From: Bacteroidales bacterium
GTDB taxonomy: Bacteria; Bacteroidota; Bacteroidia; Bacteroidales; GWA2-32-17
Length of the DNA stretch: 54,695 nucleotides
NCBI GenBank assembly: GCA_026417155.1
Contig: JAOADU010000045.1
Span: 1 to 54,695 of the forward strand
Direction: 5' to 3'
Position 1 is the first letter of the stretch; each line of letters begins with the position of its first letter. The notes below the pieces were generated by a model, which worked only from the letters and a program-made list of their open reading frames with translations, did not search any database and was not told the origin of the DNA. Shown piece by piece: positions 25,897 through 35,294 of this stretch. A program made the translations under genes and the position numbers.

Positions 25897-28683
25897 TTAA
25901 ACGGTAGCTAATTTTTTGGTAGTTTTTTTCTTGTTTTTCTTTTGAGTATGCTTTACAGCAGCTTGAGCGGCAGCTAGGCGGGCAATGGGAACTCTGAATG
26001 GTGAGCAGCTGACATAATCAAGACCTAAAATGTGACAAAATTCTATAGAGTTTGGTTCGCCACCATGCTCGCCACAAATTCCAAGTTTAATTTTTTTACG
26101 AGTTTTTCTTCCTTTTTCGCAAGCTATGCGCATGAGTTCACCAACACTATCACGGTCTATTTGCTGGAAAGGATCGACAGGGAGTATTTTTTTATCAAGA
26201 TATTCAGGCAAGAAGCTACCAATATCGTCTCTGGAGAAGCCGAACGTCATTTGAGTGAGATCGTTGGTACCAAAAGAGAAAAATTCTGCATATTCAGCAA
26301 TTTTATCAGCAGTTAAGGCTGCACGTGGAATTTCGATCATAGTACCTGTTAAATGTGGAATTTCTTTTAGTTTGAATTTTTCGCACACTTCTTGATAAAC
26401 TTTTTGTATAAGTTCGTATTGATGTTTTAATTCGGTTTGTACACAGGTGACAGGTATCATTATTTCGGGGAAAGGCTTCTTATTTGCTTTTATAAGTTCT
26501 GCAGCAGCTTCAAATATTGCTCTGACTTGCATTTCTGTAATTTCGGGATAAGAAATTCCAAGGCGTACACCTCTATGTCCCATCATGGGATTATTTTCGT
26601 GCAGGGAATCAGCTCTCTTGTTGAATTCTTCTACATCAATATTTAAGCTTTTAGCAAGTTTTTCGCGTTCTTCAGGATTATGAGGTACAAATTCATGCAG
26701 AGGTGGGTTTAGTGTACGGAATGTTACAGGCAATCCATCCATAGCTTCCAGTGTACCTTTAACGTCTTCTTTAACAAATGGGAAGAGTTCATCTAAAGCA
26801 GCACGACGTTCTTTTTCAGTTTTAGATACAATCATTTTGCGAAGTAAGAACAGTGGTTTTTCGCTGCCTTCGCCATAGAACATGTGTTCGGTTCGGAAAA
26901 GTCCAATGCCTTCAGCTCCAAATGCACGTGCTCTTTTGGCATCTTCGGGAGTATCGGCATTGGTTCGTACTTTGAGTTTACGAACATCGTCGCACAATTT
27001 CATGAATTTAACAAAATCCGGGTTTTCTTCTGCAGCTTTTTTCATGGGTAATTCGCCAAGGTAAACGATACCTTTCGAACCATTTAAAGTAACCCATTCT
27101 CCTTCTTTATATACATTACCTTCGGCATCGGTCATTTGCTTGTTGTTGACGTCGATATGTATATTGCCAGCACCAACGATGCAGCATTTTCCCCAACCAC
27201 GAGCAACAAGGGCAGCATGGCTTGTCATTCCACCGCGTCCGGTAAGAATAGCTTGTGCTGCTCGCATACCATCTATATCTTCGGGATTTGTTTCTTCACG
27301 AACAAGGATAACTTTTTTGCCTTGTTTTGCCCATTCTACTGCATCTTTTGATGAGAATACTATTTGACCCGATGCTCCACCCGGACCAGCTGGTAATCCA
27401 CTACCAATCTTTTTGGCAGTTTTTTCAGCTTTTGGGTCTATTATCGGATGTAATAATTCGTCTAATTGATTGGGCGAAACTCTTAATACAGCTTCTTCTT
27501 TGGTTATTAGTTTTTCTTTGAGCATGTCGAGAGCTATCTTGACAGCTGCAGGGCCATTACGCTTTCCCACACGACATTGTAACATGTAAAGTTTGCCTTC
27601 TTGAATAGTAAACTCTATATCGAGCATATCTTTGTAGTGCTTTTCGAGTTTTTTCTGAATTTTGTGTAGTTCTTTATATACTTCAGGCATAGCTTTTTCG
27701 AGCGATGGCAAATGCTTGTTTTGTTCGTTTTTGCCTGCTTCGTTAATTGGGTTAGGCGTACGAATACCTGCTACAACATCTTCACCTTGGGCATTAGGTA
27801 GCCATTCGCCATAGAAAAGATTTTCGCCCGTAGCAGGATTTCTGGTAAATGCAACTCCCGTAGCCGATGTGTCGCCCATATTACCAAAAACCATCGACTG
27901 CACGTTTACAGCTGTACCCCACCAGTCGGGAATACCCTCTATTCGACGGTATGATATGGCACGTTTACCATTCCAACTTTGGAAAACTGCTGCAATTGCT
28001 CCCCATAATTGATCTTTTGCATCTTCGGGGAAAGGTTTGCCTAATACTTCCTTTACTTTTTTCTTATAGATGACAATTAATTCTTTTAGGTCCTCTGCCG
28101 ACAATTCCGTTTCGTGCTTAACTCCTTTGGCATGCATCATTTTTTCCATCTCTTTTTCGAGCTGTTGTCTGATTCCTTTACCTTCTTCGGGTTCAATGCC
28201 AGCAGCTTTTTCCATTACAACATCGGCATACATTTGAATAAGACGACGTTGCGAATCGTAAACAAATCTTGGATTTTTAGTTTTTTCAATTAAACCTTCA
28301 CGAGTTTCGTCATTTAGTCCAACGTTTAAGACGGTTTCCATCATACCGGGCATAGATGCTCTGGCTCCGGAACGAACGGATACTAGTAATGGGTTTTTTC
28401 TATCGCCAAATTTCATGCCCATGACTTTTTCTACGCGTGCAAGAGCTTCTTCTACTTGTTGTTTAAGTTCTTTTGGATAAGTTTTGTTGTTTTCGTAATA
28501 ATACGTACAAACTTCAGTGGTTATGGTAAAACCAGCTGGGACAGGTAAGCCTATTAGGTCCATTTCGGCTAAGTTAGCACCTTTACCACCTAATAATTCT
28601 TTCATATTGGCTTTACCTTCGGCTTTGCCATTCCCAAAGAAATAAACGTATTTCTTTGATTTTTCTTTTGTTTTTGTTCCCAT
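25897..28683 (-). CDS. ppdK: Pyruvate, phosphate dikinase
   Basis: Interconverts pyruvate, ATP and phosphate with phosphoenolpyruvate, AMP and pyrophosphate; in anaerobic Bacteroidota it serves glycolysis or gluconeogenesis. The N-terminal ATP-grasp domain (LLGGKGANLAEM, VSVRSGARASMPGMM) is followed by the swivelling phosphohistidine domain with His489 in GGMTSHAALVARGWGKC, and the C-terminal PEP-binding barrel with Cys870 in GICGEHGGEPNS. At 928 residues it is longer than the usual 870-910, partly through a Lys-rich tail (KKNKKKTTKK) after residue 915 that I cannot explain. It stands alone with a strong terminator. Confidence 0.97.
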   Translation of the reverse strand: MGTKTKEKSKKYVYFFGNGKAEGKANMKELLGGKGANLAEMDLIGLPVPAGFTITTEVCTYYYENNKTYPKELKQQVEEALARVEKVMGMKFGDRKNPLLVSVRSGARASMPGMMETVLNVGLNDETREGLIEKTKNPRFVYDSQRRLIQMYADVVMEKAAGIEPEEGKGIRQQLEKEMEKMMHAKGVKHETELSAEDLKELIVIYKKKVKEVLGKPFPEDAKDQLWGAIAAVFQSWNGKRAISYRRIEGIPDWWGTAVNVQSMVFGNMGDTSATGVAFTRNPATGENLFYGEWLPNAQGEDVVAGIRTPNPINEAGKNEQNKHLPSLEKAMPEVYKELHKIQKKLEKHYKDMLDIEFTIQEGKLYMLQCRVGKRNGPAAVKIALDMLKEKLITKEEAVLRVSPNQLDELLHPIIDPKAEKTAKKIGSGLPAGPGGASGQIVFSSKDAVEWAKQGKKVILVREETNPEDIDGMRAAQAILTGRGGMTSHAALVARGWGKCCIVGAGNIHIDVNNKQMTDAEGNVYKEGEWVTLNGSKGIVYLGELPMKKAAEENPDFVKFMKLCDDVRKLKVRTNADTPEDAKRARAFGAEGIGLFRTEHMFYGEGSEKPLFLLRKMIVSKTEKERRAALDELFPFVKEDVKGTLEAMDGLPVTFRTLNPPLHEFVPHNPEEREKLAKSLNIDVEEFNKRADSLHENNPMMGHRGVRLGISYPEITEMQVRAIFEAAAELIKANKKPFPEIMIPVTCVQTELKHQYELIQKVYQEVCEKFKLKEIPHLTGTMIEIPRAALTADKIAEYAEFFSFGTNDLTQMTFGFSRDDIGSFLPEYLDKKILPVDPFQQIDRDSVGELMRIACEKGRKTRKKIKLGICGEHGGEPNSIEFCHILGLDYVSCSPFRVPIARLAAAQAAVKHTQKKNKKKTTKKLATV

Positions 28684-28799
28684 GTGATTTATTTTTTAGT
28701 TACTGAAACATTTTTATGCGAATATAATGACAAAATTACAATTTTAAACTTATCGAAAATAAAATTACTTTTAAATTTTTTTAATCGTTAACATTAAGG

Positions 28800-28807
28800 T
28801 ATATTTG
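28800..28807 (+). promoter_or_regulatory. -7 promoter element of rpe
   Basis: TATATTTG, matching TAnnTTTG, 19 bases before the rpe ATG. No good -33 TTG is visible. The 28684-28826 gap between the divergent ppdK and rpe holds nothing else that I can name. Confidence 0.55.
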
Positions 28808-28826
28808 TGCCAAATGCGTATTTAAG

Positions 28827-29474
28827 ATGATAGCACCTTCTATTTTGTCGGCTAATTTTTTAGAATTAAAAAAAGACATTGAATTAATTAACAATAGTAA
28901 TGCAGATTACATTCATTTAGATGTGATGGATGGTGTTTTTGTTCCGAATATTACGTTTGGTGTTCCAATTATTAAGCAAATAAAAACAATAGCACAAAAA
29001 CCTTTGGATACTCATTTAATGATAATACAACCTGAACGATATATTGAAGAATTTGCTGATGCAGGTTCTAAAGTAATTACAGTTCATTACGAAGCATGCA
29101 TTCATTTACATCGCACTATACAGCAGATAAAAAAAACAGGTGCATTAGCAGGTGTGTCAATTAATCCTCATACTCCAGTATCTGTATTAGAAAATATATT
29201 ATGTGAGTTGGATTTAGTGTTAATTATGTCGGTTAATCCTGGATTTGGAGGACAAACATTTATTCCGTTTTCGTTTGATAAAATACGACAGCTAAAAGAA
29301 ATAAAAGAAAAAAACAAATATTCATTTTTAATTGAAGTGGATGGAGGTGTAACTCTCGAAAATGCTGCTGAGTTGTATAAAGCTGGTGTTGATATATTAG
29401 TAGCGGGCAATACTGTATTTAGCAATCCCGATCCGTTGAAAACTATTAATGAAATACGAGAAAAAATGTTTTGA
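28827..29474 (+). CDS. rpe: Ribulose-phosphate 3-epimerase
   Basis: Interconverts ribulose 5-phosphate and xylulose 5-phosphate in the pentose phosphate pathway. A 215-residue TIM barrel with the standard motifs: IAPSILSANFLELK at the N-terminus, YIHLDVMDGVFVPNITFG with a catalytic Asp and metal His, LDTHLMI, the VNPGFGGQTF loop and EVDGGV near 170 with the second catalytic Asp. The gene has its own promoter and meets the saccharopine-dehydrogenase-like gene tail to tail, with ten bases between. Confidence 0.96.
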   Translation: MIAPSILSANFLELKKDIELINNSNADYIHLDVMDGVFVPNITFGVPIIKQIKTIAQKPLDTHLMIIQPERYIEEFADAGSKVITVHYEACIHLHRTIQQIKKTGALAGVSINPHTPVSVLENILCELDLVLIMSVNPGFGGQTFIPFSFDKIRQLKEIKEKNKYSFLIEVDGGVTLENAAELYKAGVDILVAGNTVFSNPDPLKTINEIREKMF

Positions 29475-29484
29475 TATTACAAAC

Positions 29485-30693
29485 TCATTCTTTGCCTTCA
29501 AGATAATTGCGAAGATATTCAAAATGAGTGGTAAGTGTACCTTTGTATAAAATGGTTGCACGTTTTATTACATCGCTTTCTGTTTTAATAAGTTCGGGTA
29601 TGATTTTATTAGCAAATGTGTTGGCAAAATCTTCTGAAGAGCTTCTGGGAAGTTCGGCTGGTAAATTATCAATAGCCATTACTGCTACATTACCTGGTTT
29701 TAATGGGTCGTCTTCTTTTTGTGTATGGGGATTATATCCGTAAATAGGATTGGCTATAGTAGATGCTCGTAATGTAGAAGCAATGGGTTTCCCAATATCG
29801 CAACTAACGTCGCCAATGACTTGTATATGAAATTCAGGTAAAAGGTAGTCTTCAGGCTTTAAAAAAACGGGCGATTTAGGATCCCAATAGTGGCAAGGAA
29901 TATAAACGTCTGTTTTTAATGCATAAGGTAAAAAAGTTGATACGTATTCTTCAGGATATTTTGTAAAGTGTTCGAAATTAAAAGGGATATCATTTTTATG
30001 TTTTACATAATGCCATGGGTCTAAACGAGCAAATACAGGTTCATGGTAAGATTTGGTTAAAAAATCTTCGGGTGAGATTTGTTTAATATTAAGATGTGAA
30101 AGGGTTTCTAAAGCTCCGTTGGCAACTCTTCCTCCTCCGGTAACTAAAATTTTTATAGGAGGTAGTTTTACATGTTCTAATTGCTGAAATAATTCATGAT
30201 GATCGAAACATTCGAAGGCTCTTTTTATGGTAAATAAACCTGTTTTTATGCCGTATGTATAAATCGTATTGTAAGCTCCGACAATTCCTGCCCAACGTCC
30301 GAAAGCAATTAGTCTGACATGATGATCATCGGTTATAAATTCGTAATCAATCAATGTAATTCCAAGTTCTGCACATTTTTGTAGCATGGCTCTATTGTAA
30401 GGTTGTTTTTTTGCCGTGTGAGAAAAAAATAAATAAGTTTTGTTGGGTATTAAAGTTTCTTTGGCAACTTCTTTAATTCCTATTAATACATCACAATCTG
30501 AAATATCGTTAGATACCGGAATGTTTTTTTCTAAGTATTCTTCATCTTTAAAAGCGCGAATATCACTCGATTGAATTAACATATGTATGTCAGGGTATTG
30601 TTCTATTATTTTTTTTGCAACGTGTGGAGTAATAGCAACTCGCTTGTCAGGCTGAATTTTTGTTTCTCTTAGTACTCCTAATTTCATAGCCAT
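29485..30693 (-). CDS. Saccharopine dehydrogenase (lysine-forming)-like oxidoreductase
   Basis: A 402-residue NAD(P)-dependent enzyme of the alanine dehydrogenase/LYS1 superfamily. The N-terminal domain opens with GVLRETKIQPDKRVAITP; IKE with Lys74 and FFSHT with His92 correspond to the catalytic Lys/His pair of yeast Lys1, and YEFITDD followed by FGRWAGIVGAYN matches that family rather than alanine dehydrogenase. The nucleotide fold carries VTGGGRVANGALE (184-196). Since the neighbouring dapD shows the diaminopimelate route, lysine synthesis by saccharopine is unlikely and the natural substrate is open. The ATG at 30687 is an alternative start. Confidence 0.78.
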   Translation of the reverse strand: MAMKLGVLRETKIQPDKRVAITPHVAKKIIEQYPDIHMLIQSSDIRAFKDEEYLEKNIPVSNDISDCDVLIGIKEVAKETLIPNKTYLFFSHTAKKQPYNRAMLQKCAELGITLIDYEFITDDHHVRLIAFGRWAGIVGAYNTIYTYGIKTGLFTIKRAFECFDHHELFQQLEHVKLPPIKILVTGGGRVANGALETLSHLNIKQISPEDFLTKSYHEPVFARLDPWHYVKHKNDIPFNFEHFTKYPEEYVSTFLPYALKTDVYIPCHYWDPKSPVFLKPEDYLLPEFHIQVIGDVSCDIGKPIASTLRASTIANPIYGYNPHTQKEDDPLKPGNVAVMAIDNLPAELPRSSSEDFANTFANKIIPELIKTESDVIKRATILYKGTLTTHFEYLRNYLEGKE

Positions 30694-30703
30694 AAAATTT
30701 GTG

Positions 30704-30711
30704 CAAATATA
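30704..30711 (-). promoter_or_regulatory. -7 promoter element of the saccharopine-dehydrogenase-like gene
   Basis: TATATTTG on the minus strand, 10 bases upstream of the start codon. It lies back to back with the dapD promoter, so the two genes share a 69-base divergent control region. Confidence 0.5.
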
Positions 30712-30716
30712 AACAA

Positions 30717-30746
30717 TTGTTGATGATAAAATTTACTCTATCTTTG
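30717..30746 (+). promoter_or_regulatory. dapD promoter (-33 TTG, -7 TATCTTTG)
   Basis: TTG at 30717-30719 and TATCTTTG at 30739-30746 are 19 bases apart, a near-ideal Bacteroidota promoter. The ATG at 30763 lies 16 bases on; the closer ATG at 30757 would leave almost no leader. Confidence 0.7.
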
Positions 30747-30762
30747 CAAAAAGTTAATGCTG

Positions 30763-31569
30763 ATGAAAGAGCAAATTCTTCAAATTTGGGAAGATACAAC
30801 GTTGTTGAATGATTCATCTAATCAGGAACTTATAAAAGAGGTAATTCATTTATTGGATGAAGGAAAGCTTCGAGTTGCCGAAAAAGTCAATGATACGTGG
30901 ATAATTCATGAGTGGCTAAAAAAGGCTATTCTTTTATATTTTAAGATGATGCCTATGCAAAAGTACGAGCTTTCTCCTTTTGAATTTTACGATAAAATTC
31001 CATTAAAAAGAGACTATATTTCTAAGGGAATTCGCGTTGTTCCTCATGCTGTTGTCAGATATGGTGCTTATATTGCTCCAAGTGTTGTTCTTATGCCTTC
31101 GTATGTAAATATTGGTGCATACGTCGATAAAGGGACAATGGTTGATACATGGGCAACTGTTGGTTCTTGTGCACAAATTGGCAAAAATGTCCATCTAAGT
31201 GGTGGTGTAGGTATAGGTGGTGTTTTAGAACCTCTTCAAGCTATGCCTGTAATTATTGAAGATGGGTGTTTTATTGGTTCCCGCTGTATTGTGGTCGAAG
31301 GAGTTAGAATAGGGAAGGAAGCTGTACTCGGAGCTAATGTTGTTCTTACACAATCAACTAAAATAATTGATGTATCGCAATCAGAACCCGTAGAATACAA
31401 AGGTTATGTTCCCGAACGATCGGTTGTCATTCCAGGTTCGTATAAAAAACAATTTCCAGGAGGAGAATTTTTTGTTTCATGTGCATTGATTATAGGGAAA
31501 CGTAAAGAAAGTACTGATTTGAAAACATCACTCAACGAAACATTACGTGAATTTAATGTATCGGTATAA
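30763..31569 (+). CDS. dapD: Tetrahydrodipicolinate N-succinyltransferase
   Basis: Adds succinyl from succinyl-CoA to tetrahydrodipicolinate on the way to meso-diaminopimelate and lysine. The 268-residue protein (MKEQILQIWED start) has a helical N-terminal domain and then left-handed beta-helix hexapeptide repeats: VPHAVVRYGAYIAPSVVLMP, GAYVDKGTMVDTWATVGSCA, GGVGIGGVLEPLQAMPVIIE, GCFIGSRCIVVEGVRIG. An in-frame ATG two codons upstream (30757) is possible but less likely. The glycosyltransferase gene begins two bases after its stop, so both are probably co-transcribed. Confidence 0.95.
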   Translation: MKEQILQIWEDTTLLNDSSNQELIKEVIHLLDEGKLRVAEKVNDTWIIHEWLKKAILLYFKMMPMQKYELSPFEFYDKIPLKRDYISKGIRVVPHAVVRYGAYIAPSVVLMPSYVNIGAYVDKGTMVDTWATVGSCAQIGKNVHLSGGVGIGGVLEPLQAMPVIIEDGCFIGSRCIVVEGVRIGKEAVLGANVVLTQSTKIIDVSQSEPVEYKGYVPERSVVIPGSYKKQFPGGEFFVSCALIIGKRKESTDLKTSLNETLREFNVSV

Positions 31570-31571
31570 TT

Positions 31572-32690
31572 ATGATTATTGGTTTTGATGCAAAGAGAGC
31601 TTTTTTTAATAACACAGGATTGGGTAATTATAGTAGAAACACTTTACAACAGTTGTTCGAACATTATCCTCAATATACTTATTATTTATATGCTCCATCA
31701 AATAGAATAAAAATTAAGTTTTCATATCCTGAAAATGTTAAACTTATAACCCCTAATTCAATTACAGGAAAGCTGTTTAAATCATATTGGCGTTCATTTC
31801 TTATTTGTAGCCAACTTATTCAAGACAAGGTACAAATATATCATGGGTTAAGCAATGAATTACCTTTTGGAATCACTGAAACTAAAATAAAAACAGTAGT
31901 TACGATTCATGATTTGATTTTTAAACGTTATCCACAATGGTATAAACCAATTGATGTAAAAATTTACGATAGAAAGTTTAAATATGCAGCTCAGTATGCC
32001 AATAAAATTATAGCTGTCAGCAAACAAACAGCTGCCGATATAGTCGAATTTTACAAAGTACCTGCAGACAAAATAGAAGTAATTTATCAAAACTGTAACC
32101 CATTGTTTTATAAGTTATTATCTGATGATGAGATAAATAAAGTAAAAGAAAAATTTTCTCTGCCCAATGAATATATCCTATATGTTGGCACAATTGAAGA
32201 AAGGAAAAATTTACATAGATTAGTTGAAGCTATCATCATGGCAAAGATTAGTGTTCCATTAATAGCTATAGGTAGAAAAACTAAATATTTTTTTGAAAAG
32301 GTTTTTCCCTTAATTCAAAATAAAGAGCAACAATTTATTTTTATTGAAAATATCGATAATAAACTATTGCCAGCCATTTATCAGGGAGCAAAATTGTTTG
32401 TATATCCGTCGATTTACGAAGGTTTTGGTATTCCTATTCTTGAGGCTCAAGCTTCTGGCGTTCCTGTAATAACATCGAAAGGTGGTTGTTTCGAAGAGGT
32501 TGGGGGTGTGCATTCCATTTATGCAAATCCTTTTGATAGTGAAGAAATAGCAACTTCTATCCTTAAAGTATTGAATGATAAAAATTTAAGAGTAGATATG
32601 ATTGAAAAAGGAAGGTTATTTGTGAAAAATTTAGTCCATTCAAATGGGATTGAAAAATTAGTGAATGTTTACAAACAAATAAATTCATAA
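31572..32690 (+). CDS. Glycosyltransferase family 4 (GT-B fold)
   Basis: A 372-residue cytoplasmic GT-B enzyme of the mannosyltransferase-like GT4 group. The N-terminal half has the early Gly loop (FNNTGLGNYSRN, 12-23) and TIHDLIF (111-117); the C-terminal half has YVGTIEERKNL (204-214) and the donor-binding E-x7-E motif running from Glu283 to Glu291 in EGFGIPILEAQASGVPVI. No membrane helix is seen. The substrate cannot be told; cell-surface polysaccharide is the usual target. It follows dapD by two bases and ends 37 bases before the rpsO promoter. Confidence 0.9.
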   Translation: MIIGFDAKRAFFNNTGLGNYSRNTLQQLFEHYPQYTYYLYAPSNRIKIKFSYPENVKLITPNSITGKLFKSYWRSFLICSQLIQDKVQIYHGLSNELPFGITETKIKTVVTIHDLIFKRYPQWYKPIDVKIYDRKFKYAAQYANKIIAVSKQTAADIVEFYKVPADKIEVIYQNCNPLFYKLLSDDEINKVKEKFSLPNEYILYVGTIEERKNLHRLVEAIIMAKISVPLIAIGRKTKYFFEKVFPLIQNKEQQFIFIENIDNKLLPAIYQGAKLFVYPSIYEGFGIPILEAQASGVPVITSKGGCFEEVGGVHSIYANPFDSEEIATSILKVLNDKNLRVDMIEKGRLFVKNLVHSNGIEKLVNVYKQINS

Positions 32691-32727
32691 AAATTATTTT
32701 AATCTCTTTTTATATCAAAATTATTAT

Positions 32728-32735
32728 TACCTTTG
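32728..32735 (+). promoter_or_regulatory. -7 promoter element of rpsO
   Basis: TACCTTTG, matching TAnnTTTG, 28 bases before the rpsO ATG, leaving a leader of about 20 bases. No clear -33 box. Confidence 0.6.
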
Positions 32736-32763
32736 CAGTTCAAATTTTAAAAGTATTAATAAT

Positions 32764-33033
32764 ATGTACCTAACTGCAGAAAAGAAAAAAGAATTGTTTG
32801 AGAAATACGGAAAGAGTAACGTAGATACTGGATCTGCAGAAAGCCAGATCGCATTGTTCTCATACCGTATAGCTCACTTAACAGAACATTTAAAGAGAAA
32901 TCGTAAAGACTTTTCTACGCAACAAGCGTTAGTAAAGCTTGTTGGCAAACGCCGTAAACTGCTCAACTATCTGAAAGAAAAAGACATTGAACGTTACCGA
33001 GCTATTGTCAACAAACTAAATCTCAGAAAATAA
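32764..33033 (+). CDS. rpsO: 30S ribosomal protein S15
   Basis: An 89-residue primary 16S rRNA-binding protein of the 30S platform. Characteristic S15 stretches are DTGSAESQIALFSYRIAHLTE and HLKRNRKDFSTQQALVKLVG with KRRKLLNYLKEKDIERY. Standard length. It precedes pnp as in most bacteria, and a stable hairpin starts at its stop codon. Confidence 0.98.
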   Translation: MYLTAEKKKELFEKYGKSNVDTGSAESQIALFSYRIAHLTEHLKRNRKDFSTQQALVKLVGKRRKLLNYLKEKDIERYRAIVNKLNLRK

Positions 33034-33056
33034 AAGGCAATGCAACATTGCCTTTT
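33032..33056 (+). terminator. rpsO-pnp intergenic hairpin (attenuator or processing site)
   Basis: A perfect 11-bp stem, AAAAGGCAATG / CATTGCCTTTT, with a three-base loop, starts at the rpsO stop codon. Four Ts close the right arm but no long U tract follows, so it may be a leaky terminator, a 3' end stabiliser or an RNase target between rpsO and pnp, 30 bases before the pnp ATG. Confidence 0.75.
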
Positions 33057-33086
33057 ATTGTTTAAATAAAAATTAATCTTATAATT

Positions 33087-35204
33087 ATGTACACAATTGT
33101 AAAAAAAGAAGTTGCTTTATCGGATGGTCGAATAATAAGCATAGAAACAGGTAAACTAGCCAAGCAAGCTCATGGTTCCGTTGTTTTACGTATGCACAAT
33201 ACAATGTTACTTGCCACAGTTACCTCTGCAAAAGAAGCTAAAGAAGATGTTGATTTTATGCCTTTATCGGTTGAATACCGCGAAAAATATTCGGCTTCGG
33301 GTCGTTTCCCCGGAGGATTTATTAAAAGAGAGGCTAAACCTTCGGATTATGAAATACTAGTTTCTCGGTTAGTTGACAGAGCTTTACGTCCGTTATTTCC
33401 CGATGATTATCATGCCGAAACATTTGTTAATATTGATCTTATTTCATCCGATGGTGAAGTAATGCCCGACGCTTTGGCAGGTTTTGCAGCATCGGCAGCT
33501 TTGGCTGTTAGCGATGTTCCTTTTAATGGTCCTATATCTGAGGTTAGAGTAGCTCGTATTGATGGAAAATTTGTTATAAATCCCAATCGATCAGAATTGG
33601 CAAATGCAGACATTGATATGATTGTTGGAGCTTCGTACGACAATATTTTAATGGTAGAAGGAGAGCTCGACGAAGCTACTGAAGAAGATATGATTGAAGC
33701 CATACGTTTGGCACACGAAGAAATTAAGAAACAGTGTTTGCTTCAAATGGAATTAGCTAAAGAACTTAATGTAATTAAACGTGAGTATTGCCACGAAACC
33801 AACAACGATGAAATAAAGCAAGCGTTACATAATTTCGCATATGAACGAATTTGGAATATTATTGAACAAGGAATAACAAATAAACACGAACGCAATCAAC
33901 AGCTTGATGCAATAAAAGAAGAATTTCTTAACACATTTCCAGAGGAACAGCATGATGAGTTAAAACCAATGATTAACCGATATTACAAAAGTTTAGAAAA
34001 AGAAGTCATAAGAGAATATTACCTCACAAAGAATATTCGTCTCGATGGGAGAAAAATGAATGAAATTCGTCCTATATGGTGCGAAGTTGATTATCTTCCT
34101 ATGGCACATGGCTCAGCTATATTTACTCGTGGCGAAACACAATCACTTACAACTGTTACTTTAGGAACAAAACTCGACGAACAACAAATAGACGGGGTAG
34201 TATTTCAGGGATACGAACGATTTATTCTTCACTATAATTTCCCTCCTTTTTCTACGGGCGATGCTCGGCCATATAGAGGTGTTGGACGGAGAGAAATAGG
34301 ACATGGCAACTTAGCACATAGAGCATTAAAAAGAATGATTCCTACCGATCCCGATATTAATCCATACACCATTAGAGTTGTATCGGATATTCTCGAATCG
34401 AATGGTTCCTCATCAATGGCTACGGTATGCGCAGGAACATTAGCATTGATGGATGCAGGTATCAAAATAAAAAAACCTGTGTCTGGTATAGCAATGGGAA
34501 TGATTTCCGACGAAAAAACAGGTCGCTATGTTATTTTGTCCGATATTTTAGGCGATGAAGATCACTTGGGAGATATGGATTTTAAGGTGTGTGGAACTGC
34601 CGACGGAATTACAGCTACACAAATGGACATAAAAGTTAATGGTTTGTCGTATGAGGTACTTGCTAAAGCTTTAGCTCAAGCAAAAGAAGGAAGACTGTTT
34701 ATTTTACAAAAAATGCTAGAAACAATTTCACAACCACGATCAGATTTTAAACCTCATGCACCAAGAATTGTACGTATGTTAATACCTAAAGATCAAATCG
34801 GAGCTGTAATTGGTCCGGGTGGAAAAATTATACAAGAAATACAATCTGCAACAAATACTACTATAGTTATTGAAGAGGTTGACAATCAAGGTGTAGTAGA
34901 GATTAGCGGTACCGGTTCCGAGTCAATCCAATCGGCTATTCGTAAGATTAAAGGTGTAATGGGCGTAATTGAAGTAGGCGAGGTTTACGATGCTGTAGTA
35001 AAAGCAATTCAAGATTATGGAGCTTTTGTTGAGTTATTTCCTGGAAAAGAAGGATTGCTTCACATATCAGAAATAGAATGGAATAGAATAAAAAAAGTTG
35101 ATGAAGTTTTACATATAGGTCAAAAAATACAGGTAAAACTATTAGGTTTTGATGATAGAGGTAAAATGAAACTTAGCAGAAAAGTTTTGCTACCCAAACC
35201 ATAA
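33087..35204 (+). CDS. pnp: Polyribonucleotide nucleotidyltransferase
   Basis: A phosphorolytic 3'-5' exoribonuclease, a trimer that degrades mRNA and trims RNA ends. The 705-residue protein has two RNase PH domains (about 10-215 and 305-530), the second with [20 protein letters not shown] and [15 protein letters not shown], whose Asp residues are catalytic. A KH domain follows (about 550-615, [15 protein letters not shown]), then an S1 domain (about 620-700, [20 protein letters not shown]). Length is typical. Gene order rpsO-pnp is conserved; in E. coli this region controls pnp by RNase III and autoregulation. Confidence 0.98.
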   Translation: MYTIVKKEVALSDGRIISIETGKLAKQAHGSVVLRMHNTMLLATVTSAKEAKEDVDFMPLSVEYREKYSASGRFPGGFIKREAKPSDYEILVSRLVDRALRPLFPDDYHAETFVNIDLISSDGEVMPDALAGFAASAALAVSDVPFNGPISEVRVARIDGKFVINPNRSELANADIDMIVGASYDNILMVEGELDEATEEDMIEAIRLAHEEIKKQCLLQMELAKELNVIKREYCHETNNDEIKQALHNFAYERIWNIIEQGITNKHERNQQLDAIKEEFLNTFPEEQHDELKPMINRYYKSLEKEVIREYYLTKNIRLDGRKMNEIRPIWCEVDYLPMAHGSAIFTRGETQSLTTVTLGTKLDEQQIDGVVFQGYERFILHYNFPPFSTGDARPYRGVGRREIGHGNLAHRALKRMIPTDPDINPYTIRVVSDILESNGSSSMATVCAGTLALMDAGIKIKKPVSGIAMGMISDEKTGRYVILSDILGDEDHLGDMDFKVCGTADGITATQMDIKVNGLSYEVLAKALAQAKEGRLFILQKMLETISQPRSDFKPHAPRIVRMLIPKDQIGAVIGPGGKIIQEIQSATNTTIVIEEVDNQGVVEISGTGSESIQSAIRKIKGVMGVIEVGEVYDAVVKAIQDYGAFVELFPGKEGLLHISEIEWNRIKKVDEVLHIGQKIQVKLLGFDDRGKMKLSRKVLLPKP

Positions 35205-35294
35205 ATTTGTAAGCAACATTTCACAAAAAAATACGTCTTGTATTAGGATTTTATTAAGTAATTTTTTACTTTTACGAACCTAAATTACTAGTTT

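Noticed and set aside
26032-27521. Several open frames antisense to ppdK
   Set aside because: They are shadows of a well-conserved long gene, lack initiation context and show no domains.
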